Numbered from the stretch's first letter, positions 32,877 to 41,017 are shown. The stretch is 64,000 nt of DNA from CATQHL01 sp965242895 (GCA_965242895.1 OZ251507.1:1612001-1676000), one strand, 5' to 3'. Numbers and translations: made by a program. Notes: generated by a model not told the origin, from the letters alone.

Positions 32877-33863
32877 CCTAGGGTGGGAGTCACCCTGCCG
32901 GTGGAGGACGGGCTGAGCGCCCCTCAACTCGTGGACTTGATCTCTGAGGCTGAGCGCTGCGGATACCACACTGCGCTGTTAGGCGAGGTAGCCGGGCCGG
33001 AGGTCTTCTCCGTTCTGGGGGCAGCCGCCACCCGCACCAGCCGTATTCGCCTCGGCCCAGGGGTCGTGGCGACTTACACCCGACCCCCGGCGCTAGCGGC
33101 AATGGGCTTCGCAACGCTGGCGTCTCTGGCCCCAGGTCGGATAGTGGCCGGTCTCGGAGCTTCCAGCCCAATCGTGGTGGGCGACTGGCACGGCATTCCC
33201 TTCGAGAGACCTCTCAGGACGACGCGTGAATATCTGGAGGTCTTCCGAAAGGCCATGGAGGGCGAGAAGTTCTCCTACTCCGGCGAAAGGCTGCACAGCC
33301 GCGGCTTTCGTCTAGGCATGGAAGTGCCCCGACCTGTGCCGATCTGGCTGGGGGCGATGGGACCTCGGATGCTCGCTTTGGCAGGCCGGATGGCCGACGG
33401 CGTGTTCCTCACCTGGTGTCCCCCCAACGAAGTAGCGGAGCGTCTCGAGCACGTGGTCGAGGGCGCCGAGGTGGCAGGGCGCAGCCTCAGCGACGTCGAG
33501 GTGATCTGTTCGTTCTGGGCGTATTCCGGCGATCGCCCAGAAGTGGCGCGTGAGCGGATGAGACGCGCCATTCTGGCCTACTCGATGGTGCCCACGCACC
33601 GGCGCTGCTTCGCGGGCTGCTTTCGAGATCTGGAGCGGGCGACAGAAGCCTGGAACTCGGGCGACCGCCGCAAGGCGCTCAGTTACGTCACCGACGAGGT
33701 GGTGGACGCCGCTTGCGCCATCGGCGAGGAAGCTGTCAAGACCCGCATAGACGACTTGACCGCAAACGGCGTAGAAACGGCAATCGTCCTGCTCACAGGA
33801 TCCGAACCGGGCGACGTCGACGGCTCCCTGCAGACTCTCCGCAACAGCGCTCCCGTTGTCTAA
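32850..33863 (+). CDS. LLM-class (luciferase-like) flavin/F420-dependent oxidoreductase
   Basis: 337 aa from a GTG at 32850. Features of the bacterial luciferase/F420-dependent family: VGVTLPVEDGL at the start, TRTSRIRLGPGVV at about residue 65, the central FATLASLAPGRIVAGLGASS, REYLEVFRKAMEGE, and PVPIWLGAMGPRMLALAGRMADGVF. Such enzymes oxidise or reduce alcohols, ketones or alkenes using coenzyme F420, or act as FMN monooxygenases; which cofactor applies cannot be told. The 5' end is duplicated upstream and the 3' end seeds a tandem repeat downstream, so the exact start is uncertain. It may take part in the same catabolic pathway as the second LLM gene at 48 kb. Confidence 0.85.
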   Translation: MLKTLEVKTPRVGVTLPVEDGLSAPQLVDLISEAERCGYHTALLGEVAGPEVFSVLGAAATRTSRIRLGPGVVATYTRPPALAAMGFATLASLAPGRIVAGLGASSPIVVGDWHGIPFERPLRTTREYLEVFRKAMEGEKFSYSGERLHSRGFRLGMEVPRPVPIWLGAMGPRMLALAGRMADGVFLTWCPPNEVAERLEHVVEGAEVAGRSLSDVEVICSFWAYSGDRPEVARERMRRAILAYSMVPTHRRCFAGCFRDLERATEAWNSGDRRKALSYVTDEVVDAACAIGEEAVKTRIDDLTANGVETAIVLLTGSEPGDVDGSLQTLRNSAPVV

Positions 33864-34022
33864 GGGGGCGTTTCCGCGGAGTAGAGGGCGCTCTTGCTGT
33901 CTAAGGGGGGGGTTTCCGCGGAGTAGAGGGCGCTCTTGCTGTCTAAGGGGGGGTTTCCGCGGAGTAGAGGGCGCTCTTGCTGTCTAAGGGGGGGTTTCCG
34001 CGGAGTAGAGGGCGCTCTTGCG
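33855..34022 (+). repeat. 41-42-bp tandem repeat (4 units) starting at the LLM stop codon
   Basis: Four units of TTTCCGCGGAGTAGAGGGCG plus CTCTTGCTGTCTAAGGGG (starts at 33871, 33913, 33954 and 33995), differing mainly in the length of the G run. The first unit grades into the gene's own last codons and stop. Confidence 0.85.
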
Positions 34023-34083
34023 GATTTAAATTAGAGAGCACCTGCCTCATTCTTATCTCCCGACATTGCCCTTTTGTGGAGAG

Positions 34084-34192
34084 GTGTCAATCGAGGTTTA
34101 AGTTTTTGGTTATTTGTCTCCACTAGTCATGCAACCCATCAGTGGCACTCAGGCACGTGTCAATCGAGGTTTAAGTTTTTAGTTATTTGTCT
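34084..34192. repeat. Two 36-bp direct repeats with a 37-bp spacer
   Basis: The repeats 34084-34119 and 34157-34192 (GTGTCAATCGAGGTTTAAGT plus 16 nt) differ at one base. The geometry is CRISPR-like, but there are only two copies and no cas genes in the window. Confidence 0.6.
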
Positions 34193-34548
34193 AGTTTTTG
34201 TCCCTCTACAAGCATATTCACCCGCTGCTAATATGTCTAGTCCTCGTCTAAAATCTTTATTACTGTCTAGTTCTTGGCTTTTGCCCTCCGACAAGGTGAC
34301 CGAGTGGTCTACGACATCGTGTCTAAGCTCTTGATTATTATCTAACTTTCCCCTCGGTTGATGAGGCATTTTTACCCTAGTGTGGAGTTCTCAATTGAAG
34401 TCACTAGTGTGAAGTCTTCATTAAACACTAGTGTGAAGTCTTCAATTAGGACGGGTGTAGAACCTGCTTAATGGAATGGTTTATAGACCTGACTAGAGGA
34501 GGATTGTATACAGAACTAAAGTAAGATGTTTAGCAAAAGTGGACGCTT
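34193..34548. other. AT-rich gene-free stretch with short direct repeats
   Basis: No supportable gene. CTAGTGTGAAGTCTTCA-type units repeat three times (starting 34377, 34404, 34428). The remainder has no recognisable feature except the possible methyltransferase terminator at its end. Confidence 0.5.
34530..34548 (-). terminator. Possible terminator of the methyltransferase gene
   Basis: Read on the minus strand, AAAAGCGTCCACTTTTG follows the stop codon directly: a short stem (AAAAGYG/CRCTTTT) ending in T residues. The stem is weak. Confidence 0.3.
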
Positions 34549-35715
34549 TTATAGGATGCCTAGTTCGGCAAGGCGGACTTTGAGCTGTTCCTGAGATTTC
34601 TTGCCCTTTACCGAGTTGCAATGCCCGCACAGAAGCTGCAGGTTAGAGATATGATCGCTGCCACCTACTTCCTTAGCGACAATATGGTCGACAGTCAAAT
34701 TTTGTATTTTGAAATGTTGTTCGCACCCATTACATTCCCCTTGCTGTTCCCCATATAGATCTCTCTTGTTTTCCTTGCAGTTGTATTTGGGAATATGTCC
34801 GAGATCTGTGCGACGCGGAATGTCAGTGCGGCGAATACATTTCTTGAAAAGGTTGAAATCTTTCTCCAGTCTCATATCCACTAGATCCGCCGCCTTAGGA
34901 GAAACGTCTATTCCAACCCATTCTCGGCGCAGCCACTGTGCGGCAACACAGGTAGTAGCGCAGCCACAGAACGGATCCAACACAAGGTCGTCTTTGTTGC
35001 TGGAGGCACTGATGATGCGCTCTAGCAACTTCAGAGGTTTCTGGGTGGGGTAGCCAGTTCGTTCCTTACCTCTTACTGCTACGGCAATATCGGTCCAGTG
35101 CGTTTCTGGCACTTTCCCGCGCTGTCGCATGGCTTCCACATACTTTTTGTCAAAGTGCTCCCCAGTATCGAATGCTTTACGCGGGCGTTGTTTTGGATCT
35201 TTATAGGGGAGGCGTACAGCGTCTTTATTGAATGTCCAATCTTTGCCCATAGAATACCAGAAGAGGATGTCGTGTTTTCTGTTGAACTGCTTTATGTGCG
35301 GGGAGCCTGGACCGTAATACCCCCACACTATTTCGTTCCTGAAGTTGCTCTTGCCAAAAACAGCATCCATGATGATTTTCAGATAATGCGAAGCAGTGGG
35401 GTCGCAGTGGAGATAGATGCTGCCAGTCGGTTTCAATAGACGACGCATCTCTTCCAGGCGGGGGATCATATAAACTAAGTAAGACAGCATGCTTGGTGAA
35501 TGCACGCCGGCCACCCCTTTTAGAACGTGCCAAAGATAGGGGCGTCTGGCTTTTATACTTTCTAGCCACATGACGTCAATGTCTTGCAGAGTCCAAACAT
35601 CTTTGAACTCCACTCCTTCCGCTGGGCTGCCGATAGGTGCGGCGTAGTTGGCGTTGGAATTGAACGGCGGATCTAAATAGATGAGGTCAATAGTTTCAGA
35701 GTTCATCCCCCGCAT
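34549..35715 (-). CDS. Beta-class DNA methyltransferase fused to an HNH nuclease-like domain
   Basis: 388 aa from the first ATG in this frame. Motif IV DPPF (residues 15-18, in DLIYLDPPFNSN) precedes motif I (DPFCGCATT) near residue 245. That is the order of beta-class N6-adenine/N4-cytosine methyltransferases, with TGYPTQKPLKLLERII in between. The C-terminus (about 315-388) is an HNH zinc-type domain: CNGCEQHF, TVDHIVAKEVGGSDHISNLQ, LLCGHCNSVKG. The protein may therefore both modify and cut DNA, or the HNH may be a recognition module. The usual first strand of the family (TGDNLHIMRGM) lies upstream of this ATG, so 35715 is an internal start. The full-length start at 35896 is out of frame by one base because of the C15 tract. 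Moderately AT-rich, no partner subunit nearby. Confidence 0.88.
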   Translation of the reverse strand: MRGMNSETIDLIYLDPPFNSNANYAAPIGSPAEGVEFKDVWTLQDIDVMWLESIKARRPYLWHVLKGVAGVHSPSMLSYLVYMIPRLEEMRRLLKPTGSIYLHCDPTASHYLKIIMDAVFGKSNFRNEIVWGYYGPGSPHIKQFNRKHDILFWYSMGKDWTFNKDAVRLPYKDPKQRPRKAFDTGEHFDKKYVEAMRQRGKVPETHWTDIAVAVRGKERTGYPTQKPLKLLERIISASSNKDDLVLDPFCGCATTCVAAQWLRREWVGIDVSPKAADLVDMRLEKDFNLFKKCIRRTDIPRRTDLGHIPKYNCKENKRDLYGEQQGECNGCEQHFKIQNLTVDHIVAKEVGGSDHISNLQLLCGHCNSVKGKKSQEQLKVRLAELGIL

Positions 35716-35782
35716 TATGTGCAGATTGTCGCCCGTGAAAATAGTGGACGGCTTAAAATTTAGATTTCCAGGCTCTTTAGTC

Positions 35783-35896
35783 TTAGAATTGAGGGGGGGG
35801 GGGGGGGCGTCGGCTTATTAGCTCTTCCTCAGCAGGGAGTTCCGGCTCCTCAGCAGGGAGATTCGGCGATTTTTCGAGCGGCGTTTGATCTGTCAT
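35783..35896 (-). CDS. N-terminal segment of the methyltransferase, currently out of frame
   Basis: From the ATG at 35896 this encodes MTDQTPLEKSPNLPAEEPEL followed by PAEEELISRR and a Pro run, ending at a TAA right after the C15 tract. It has the look of an acidic N-terminal tail. A single-base change in the tract would fuse it to the 34549-35715 frame, giving about 448 aa. Confidence 0.55.
   Translation of the reverse strand: MTDQTPLEKSPNLPAEEPELPAEEELISRRPPPPPQF
35793..35807 (-). repeat. C15 homopolymer: probable phase-variation switch of the methyltransferase
   Basis: Fifteen G on the plus strand, i.e. C15 in the coding direction. The ATG at 35896 reads 89 nt into the tract. With 15 C it runs into PQF and a TAA; with 14 (or 17) C it would continue through LNSKTKEPGN ... 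TGDNLHIMRGM into the methyltransferase. Confidence 0.75.
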
Positions 35897-35968
35897 TGCG
35901 CTAGTAGCAGTTGGCGGCGTCTCAGTTGGTGGCGTCTCATATGTGTCGGGAAGTCAGCGGTCAGTGTA

Positions 35969-36079
35969 TCATAGAGTATCAGCCTGCTTGCCATCCTTTG
36001 GCGATGTGTTGCGGTCGCTAAATATTCGGCTAATCCGGTCGTCATAGGGTATCGGCCTGCTTGCTATCTTTTGGCGATG
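35969..36079. repeat. Two 38-bp direct repeats with a 35-bp spacer
   Basis: 35969-36006 and 36042-36079 (TCATAGAGTATCAGCCTGCT plus 18 nt) differ at four or so bases, at a 73-bp pitch. No cas genes. Confidence 0.6.
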
Positions 36080-36195
36080 GCTGTTAGCTGGCTTGTGGTT
36101 TGAGCTTGGCTTGGTTGGAGAGCATCCGGCTGCTTACCCGAAAATGGTAGTCCACTCCTGCGACAAATGCGCCGTCGCAGTGCTGTCCCCTGAAC

Positions 36196-36330
36196 AACGC
36201 CGCGTCGTCAACCCCGAAAAAACGCCGCGCCGTCCTGCAACAACTCCGCGTCGTCCTGCCGAAAAAACGCCGCGTCGTCAACCTCGAAAAAACGCCGCGC
36301 CGTCCTGCAACAACTCCGCGTCGTCGTTTC
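36196..36330. repeat. 70-bp tandem repeat (about 2 units)
   Basis: AACGCCGCGTCGTCAACC followed by CCGCGCCGTCCTGCAACAAC recurs 70 bp later. It leads directly into the 79-bp repeat array. Confidence 0.7.
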
Positions 36331-36660
36331 GTCTGTTCTGCGAGCCGCCGAGGTCGGTCGCCTCGCGTCGTCGTTTTGTCCCGCTGTCGTTTCGTCTTGC
36401 CGTCGTTTCGTCTGTTCTGCGAGCCGCCGAGGTCGGTCGCCTCGCGTCGTCGTTTTGTCCCGCTGTCGTTTCGTCTTGCCGTCGTTTCGTCTGTTCTGCG
36501 AGCCGCCGAGGTCGGTCGCCTCGCGTCGTCGTTTTGTCCCGCTGTCGTTTCGTCTTGCCGTCGTTTCGTCTGTTCTGCGAGCCGCCGAGGTCGGTCGCCT
36601 CGCGTCGTCGTTTTGTCCCGCTGTCGTTTTGTCCCGCTGTCGTTTCGTCTTGTTCTGTGC
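36330..36660. repeat. 79-bp tandem repeat (4 units), open in several frames
   Basis: Four near-identical units at 79-bp spacing (GTTCTGCGAGCCGCCGAGGT at 36335, 36414, 36493 and 36572), with a partial fifth near 36652. Because 79 is not a multiple of three, each unit is read in a different frame, and no stops occur in several frames on both strands. The resulting long open frames (for example 36084-36740 minus) have no start signals or recognisable domain and are taken as non-coding. Confidence 0.85.
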
Positions 36661-36671
36661 GCCACCGACGA

Positions 36672-36875
36672 GCGGAATAAAACGATTGTTTGATGTGCTG
36701 ATAGGCATACTTGCTGAATATCCATGTCGCACAGCCGCACGAACGTCCGTTCTCAGCCCGAAAGTCGACTGCCGCAGGTAGGAGAGCCGCAAGACGATCG
36801 AGGATTGAGATGGCCGAATACGACGTCGTTGTGATTGGCGCAGCCGCGACGGGGCTCACCTCCGGCGCTCTATAA
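36672..36875 (+). pseudogene. Duplicated promoter and first 21 codons of the FAD oxidoreductase gene
   Basis: The sequence matches the leader and start of the oxidoreductase gene at about 41480-41700: an AAACGATTGTTT dyad, CATACTTGCTGAA, AAGACGATCGAGGATTGAG and the ATG at 36810. It encodes MAEYDVVVIGAAATGLTSGAL and then a TAA, with the Rossmann GAGAAG motif degraded. A further partial repeat of its end lies at 36929-36968. Confidence 0.8.
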
Positions 36876-37204
36876 ACCTTCCGAAACAGGTCACGCCGGC
36901 TTTCGTGCGCGACGAGCCATTGGGCTCACCTCCGGCGCCCTACAAACTTCCGGAACAGAGCGCTGTGAGTTGAATTAACACTTTTGAGACGCACAATCAC
37001 AGTTGTTGGCTGTGCCATTCTTGGGGATTGCTTACAAGACTTACCAGTCTTTGATTTTATTGGGGACTAACCCTATTGGGGACTAACCCTATTGGGGACT
37101 AACCCTTGAATTTGCAGGGGAAATTAGGGAGTAATACCCTCAGAAAACTAGTTTTACGTTAAGTGTTGTGTGTCATTCCCCCAAATTTATTGCGCTCTGT
37201 CTGA
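36876..37204. other. Gene-free region with a perfect 16-bp triplet repeat
   Basis: It contains a partial second copy of the pseudogene end (36929-36968) and three perfect copies of ATTGGGGACTAACCCT at 37059-37106. No gene recognised. Confidence 0.6.
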
Positions 37205-37660
37205 AGTTGCGTGAGCGCTAAGCGTATTTACACGACCGCATCATAGAGGCCGTAGCGTCGCAGCACATGTCTGAAAGTTGCGTGAGAAGCGCTAAGCGTG
37301 TTTACACGCTTTAACCGTTTCTTGTAGGTAGTCCATCGTTTCCGCAATCTGCACACGATTGGGGGAGTCGTATTTACACGCTTTAACCGTTTCTTGTAGG
37401 TAGTCCAGTGGTCGTCGCAGGTTGTTTGGGAAGCGCTAAAGCGTATTACTAGTTTCGCTCGCACCACCACGCCTCGGCTGGTGTGGGCATCGTTGGGAAG
37501 CGCTAAATCGTGTTGTGGTTCATGATGCGTCGAATTGGTTTAGCCCGTCGGGTGTGGTCGTCGTTGGGAAGCGCTAAATCGTGTTGTGGCTGTCTGAGTT
37601 GCCTCGAACTCCTGTTAATTCCACGTGGTCGTCGTTTGGGAGGCGCTGAAGCGTATCACG
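37205..37660. repeat. Degenerate array of about seven units at ~72-bp pitch
   Basis: Variants of TGGGAAGCGCTAAAGCGTATT recur near 37211, 37283, 37358, 37427, 37494, 37565 and 37637 (spacings about 67-75 bp). Between some of them TTTACACGCTTTAACCGTTT plus 15 nt is repeated exactly at 37301 and 37373. Roughly half of each unit is conserved and half is unrelated, like a decayed repeat-spacer array. Confidence 0.6.
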
Positions 37661-37749
37661 GTTGGTTATCGCGTCAAGATTATTTGCTTTTGTCTGAAGT
37701 TGTCTGTTCTGATATTCAGGTTATTCGCCTACATACAAATTCTTCGTCA

Positions 37750-38136
37750 GATTATCTGTTCTTTAAAGTATTTTCTAAAATTAAAGGCAATTTATATGTG
37801 TATCTATTATTGTCACACCCCTCTGATACTCTTGAAATTATGAGAAAAACTCCCCTCCACCAGGGAAAGGAACAGCCATTGAAAAAATACGCTGCCAACG
37901 CTGCGGCAGACACAAGCCACCGCAGCCAAGCCCATACGCAGCAAGGCGCAGACGTTGAGCAGCAAGGCGCAGACGTTGAGCCGCAAGGTGCAGACGGTGA
38001 AATGAGCAGCACCGAACCTCGAACCGGCCGCCCGCCCACCCTTAAACATGTTCAGCAGATGCCGGTGGGAGTGGACGGAATGGAGTCGATGTCGACCGGC
38101 GCACGAGCCCTTCAGCCTCAGTTCTTGGCGAATTGA
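37750..38136 (+). pseudogene. Duplicated leader and 5' end of the DUF222-HNH gene
   Basis: The leader TTTATATGTGTATCTATT followed by TGTCACACCCCTCTGATACT and the ATG at 37840 (MRKTPLHQGKEQPLKK) match the DUF222-HNH gene at 38380-38740 almost to the point GCCTCAGTTCTTG. There the fragment breaks off into GCGAATTGA. It encodes 98 residues, including three copies of QQGADVE-type repeats, but neither the DUF222 core nor the HNH. Either a relic or a short truncated product. Confidence 0.75.
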
Positions 38137-38302
38137 CTTTTATTCGAGCGGCCTCGTTGTCCTTCACACGATTCAAGTCTGTGTTCGTTCCTTTAGTTCT
38201 TGGCGAATTAGCCTTTATTCGAGCTGAGACACCACCACATGCCCACCCTCAGTCCACTGCCCCTTTAGTTCTTGGCGAACTAGCCTTTATTCGAGCGGCT
38301 CG
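38117..38302. repeat. Three ~30-36-bp direct repeats with ~39-44-bp spacers
   Basis: GTTCTTGGCGAATTAGCCTT plus TATTCGAGC occurs at 38121, 38196 and 38268 (pitch 75 and 72 bp). The first copy overlaps the truncated DUF222-HNH fragment. Within 38137-38452 no gene is seen besides these repeats and the leader of the next gene. Confidence 0.65.
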
Positions 38303-38452
38303 GGGTCCGCAATTGGCGTCGACCGGTTCGCGGACCCTCCAGTTTCCTATGAGTGATTTCAACTCTGTCTGCGTTTCAAAGCATTTTCTGGAATTGAAAG
38401 TAATTTATATGTGTATCTATTCTTGTCACACCCCTCTGATACTCTTGCAGTC

Positions 38453-41017
38453 ATGAGGAAAACTCCCCTTTACCAGGGAAAGGAGCAGCCACTGAAAAAT
38501 CGCGTGGTCGACGCTGCGGCAAACGCCAGCCGCGGCAGTCAAGACCATGGGCAGCAAAGCGCAGGTGGAGCGAGTAGCAACGACCGCCCGACCGCCCGAC
38601 CGCCCGACCGCCGCCTTGGCCCGCAAGGCGCAGGTGGAGTGAGCAACGGAGCGCGTCCAGCAGATGCCGGTGGGAATGGACGGCGTGGAGTCGATGTCGA
38701 CCGGCGCACGAGCCCTTCAGCCTCAGTTCTTGTGGGCGCTGCTGGGGATTTCCGAGGGACGGACGAGGTGCACGCCGAGGTCGTAGGGCTGGGATCAGTT
38801 TCTGTAGGCGATGCTGGGAGTGAGCGGCGTGTAGGAGGATGCTCGTGCGGTGGAAGGATTCGTCAGGAGGCGGCAGGAGCCCGCCCGTCTGTGGTAGACG
38901 CCCGCCCACCCGTGTCAGGTGGCTTGCCGTCTGCGCCGGGCGGCTTTTCGTCTAGCGGGGTTTGGGTGTCTCGCTGTTCGGCGGAGGTTCTTCCGTCTGT
39001 GTTTGGGGTGGATGCTGCGGATTTGGCGTTGGAGGTTCTCGGGCGGGTGTCTGCGGAGCAGATGACGACCGACGAGTTGGAGAGGCTTTCGACGACGCTC
39101 GGGCGTATCCGCTCTCGGACGTCTGATCTGTTGCGTTCGGTGGCTGCGGTCGCTTTGAAGGACAGGGACAAGGGCAAGGGTAAGGGCGGGAAGGGGGTGG
39201 ATGCTGTGCACTTGCTCGGGGGGCGCGCCAAACTTGGTAACAGGGAAATCCGCCGTCTCAAGCGCGTGGCGGAGCGTTTAGAGGAGATGCCGAACACGTC
39301 TGAGCGGCTCCAGTCGGGGGTGATCACCTTCGAGCACGCTGCGGCGCTGGCTGACGCAGGAGCTGAGTGCGGGGCGGAGTCTGTAGACAACGACGAGGAT
39401 CTGTTGAAGTCGGCGGAGAGAACGCCGATCGACCAGTATTACAAGCAGACGCGCTCCTTCGCGGGCAGGCACGCTCCAGATAGGGGGCGGGCTCGTTTGA
39501 AGTGGCAGCGCAGGCGGCGGCAGGCTTCGCTGTACACCGAGGACGACACTGGGATGGGGGTGATCCGGGCTTTGTTCGACCCGATTTCGTTCAACCTTCT
39601 CCGCCAGAGCGTCGACCGTCACACTGACGCTCTGTGGCGCGAGGACGGCGGACGGGACGGGCAGCCGAACTCTCGGCGCACCCCCCAGCAGCGCTGCTGC
39701 GACGCCATCTTCGAACTCCTCACAGGAAAACCCGCACCCGCCCACAAACCAGACACAGATGACTCCTCCCGCCGCCCGCCGGGAGGACGCTCCAACCAGC
39801 GGGAGCAGGGGGGACGCTCCAACCGCCAGGCGCCGGTGGGGCGCCCCGACCGGCGGGGGCAGGGAGGACGCTCCAACCAGCGGGAGCAGGGGGGACGCTC
39901 CAACCGCCAGGCGCCGGTGGGGGGCTCTTCTCGTCGGCCGCAAGCGGGGCATTCTGATCGGCGGGGGCAGGGGGGACGCTCCGACCGGAGGACGCAGGGG
40001 GGACGCTCCGACCGTCAGGCGCCGGTGGGGGGCTCTTCTCGTCGGCCGCAAGCGGGGCATTCTGATCGGCGGGGGCAGGGGGAACGCTCCGACCAGTGGC
40101 CGCCAGCAGGACGCTCTGACCGGAGGCCGCAGGGGGAACGCTCCGACCGGAGGCCGCCAGCAGGACGCTCTGACCGGAGGCCGCAGGGGGAACGCTCTGA
40201 CCGGAGGCCGCCAGCAGGACGCTCTGACCGGAGGCCGCAGGGGGAACGCTCTGACCGGAGGCCGCCAGCAGGACGCTCCGATCGGAGGCCGCAGGGGGGA
40301 CGCTCTGCCAGGCGGCCGAATGCAGAATCCCCCGATCTGCAGCAGAAACCAGAGCACCCTGATCGGCGGCCGAATGCAGAGCACCCCGACCGGCAAGCAG
40401 CCGACGACAATAGGGGTCTAGACGACCTGTCGCTCATGTCCGGGAACTGGTCGCCCGCCCCTGGTGAGCACGCTCCGAATAACGGGGGTCGGGAGGGTGA
40501 GCGTAAGTGGGTTAAGGCGAAGGACGCCGCTCAACTAGTGGTAATCGCCGACATCGGCGTCCTCGACGGCACCAACCTCGACGGACGATGCGAAATCCTC
40601 GGAACCGGACCAGTGCCCCCAGACATCCTCAGCGAACTCAGTCCTGACACTGAACTCTCATCAATCATCTTCGGAGGCAACGGGCAGCCCCTCTGGCTCA
40701 GACGCAGCAGACGACTCGCCAACGACCATCAACGCCTAGCTGTCGCAATACGCGACGGAGGCTGCGTACTCTGCGAGGCGCCCATGCATCTATGCGAAAT
40801 CCACCACGTACAAGAATGGAACACCCAGGGAGGGGCGACCGACGTTGAGAACCTCGCTGCCATCTGCGGGCACCACCACCGATGGCTGCACAATAACAAC
40901 CAACAACTCACCTACTCACCCGAAAACGGCAACTGGACAACCCAATCCCGCCCGCCGCCTCCCTCCCCACCGTCGCCTCCTCCGCGGCCTCCTCCGGGCG
41001 CTAGCTCCCAGCGCTAG
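38453..41017 (+). CDS. DUF222-HNH protein with a large repetitive insert
   Basis: 854 aa from the ATG at 38453 (14 further in-frame codons upstream are judged leader, since the duplicated copy at 37840 starts at the same Met). A DUF222-type helical region spans about residues 180-430 (LALEVLGRVSAEQMTTDELE, LKRVAERLEEMP, GVITFEHAAALADAG, GMGVIRALFDP). A low-complexity insert of about 220 residues follows, built of 9-aa units such as RRPPAGRSD/RRPQGERSD. The C-terminal HNH (about 764-813) is intact: GGCVLCEAPMHLCEIHHVQE, NLAAICGHHHRWLH. This architecture is abundant in actinobacteria and sometimes linked to mobile elements. Nuclease activity is likely; the biological role is unknown. Confidence 0.88.
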   Translation: MRKTPLYQGKEQPLKNRVVDAAANASRGSQDHGQQSAGGASSNDRPTARPPDRRLGPQGAGGVSNGARPADAGGNGRRGVDVDRRTSPSASVLVGAAGDFRGTDEVHAEVVGLGSVSVGDAGSERRVGGCSCGGRIRQEAAGARPSVVDARPPVSGGLPSAPGGFSSSGVWVSRCSAEVLPSVFGVDAADLALEVLGRVSAEQMTTDELERLSTTLGRIRSRTSDLLRSVAAVALKDRDKGKGKGGKGVDAVHLLGGRAKLGNREIRRLKRVAERLEEMPNTSERLQSGVITFEHAAALADAGAECGAESVDNDEDLLKSAERTPIDQYYKQTRSFAGRHAPDRGRARLKWQRRRRQASLYTEDDTGMGVIRALFDPISFNLLRQSVDRHTDALWREDGGRDGQPNSRRTPQQRCCDAIFELLTGKPAPAHKPDTDDSSRRPPGGRSNQREQGGRSNRQAPVGRPDRRGQGGRSNQREQGGRSNRQAPVGGSSRRPQAGHSDRRGQGGRSDRRTQGGRSDRQAPVGGSSRRPQAGHSDRRGQGERSDQWPPAGRSDRRPQGERSDRRPPAGRSDRRPQGERSDRRPPAGRSDRRPQGERSDRRPPAGRSDRRPQGGRSARRPNAESPDLQQKPEHPDRRPNAEHPDRQAADDNRGLDDLSLMSGNWSPAPGEHAPNNGGREGERKWVKAKDAAQLVVIADIGVLDGTNLDGRCEILGTGPVPPDILSELSPDTELSSIIFGGNGQPLWLRRSRRLANDHQRLAVAIRDGGCVLCEAPMHLCEIHHVQEWNTQGGATDVENLAAICGHHHRWLHNNNQQLTYSPENGNWTTQSRPPPPSPPSPPPRPPPGASSQR
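39772..40320 (+). repeat. 27-bp tandem repeats inside the DUF222-HNH gene
   Basis: Many units of about 27 bp (GACCGGAGGCCGCAGGGGGA etc., 9 codons), in places as 54-bp pairs repeated almost exactly (40100-40300). Larger duplications lie at 39772-39935 and 39915-40065. All keep the reading frame. Confidence 0.85.

Noticed and set aside
34084..34192. Genuine CRISPR array
   Set aside because: Only two repeats, no cas genes in the window, and nearby repeats with other sequences show the same pitch; kept as a repeat with CRISPR-like geometry.
36084..36859. Long Arg/Thr-rich open frames on both strands as genes
   Set aside because: They are different phases of the 79-bp tandem repeat, without Shine-Dalgarno sites, domains or normal composition.
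39278..40396. A 372-codon minus-strand frame opposite the DUF222-HNH gene
   Set aside because: Its repetitive RPPVRAS-type sequence is just the complement of the 27-bp repeats.
38453..41017. Classical homing endonuclease or transposase
   Set aside because: The HNH protein has the DUF222 architecture common in actinobacteria; no intron, intein or terminal inverted repeats were seen around it.
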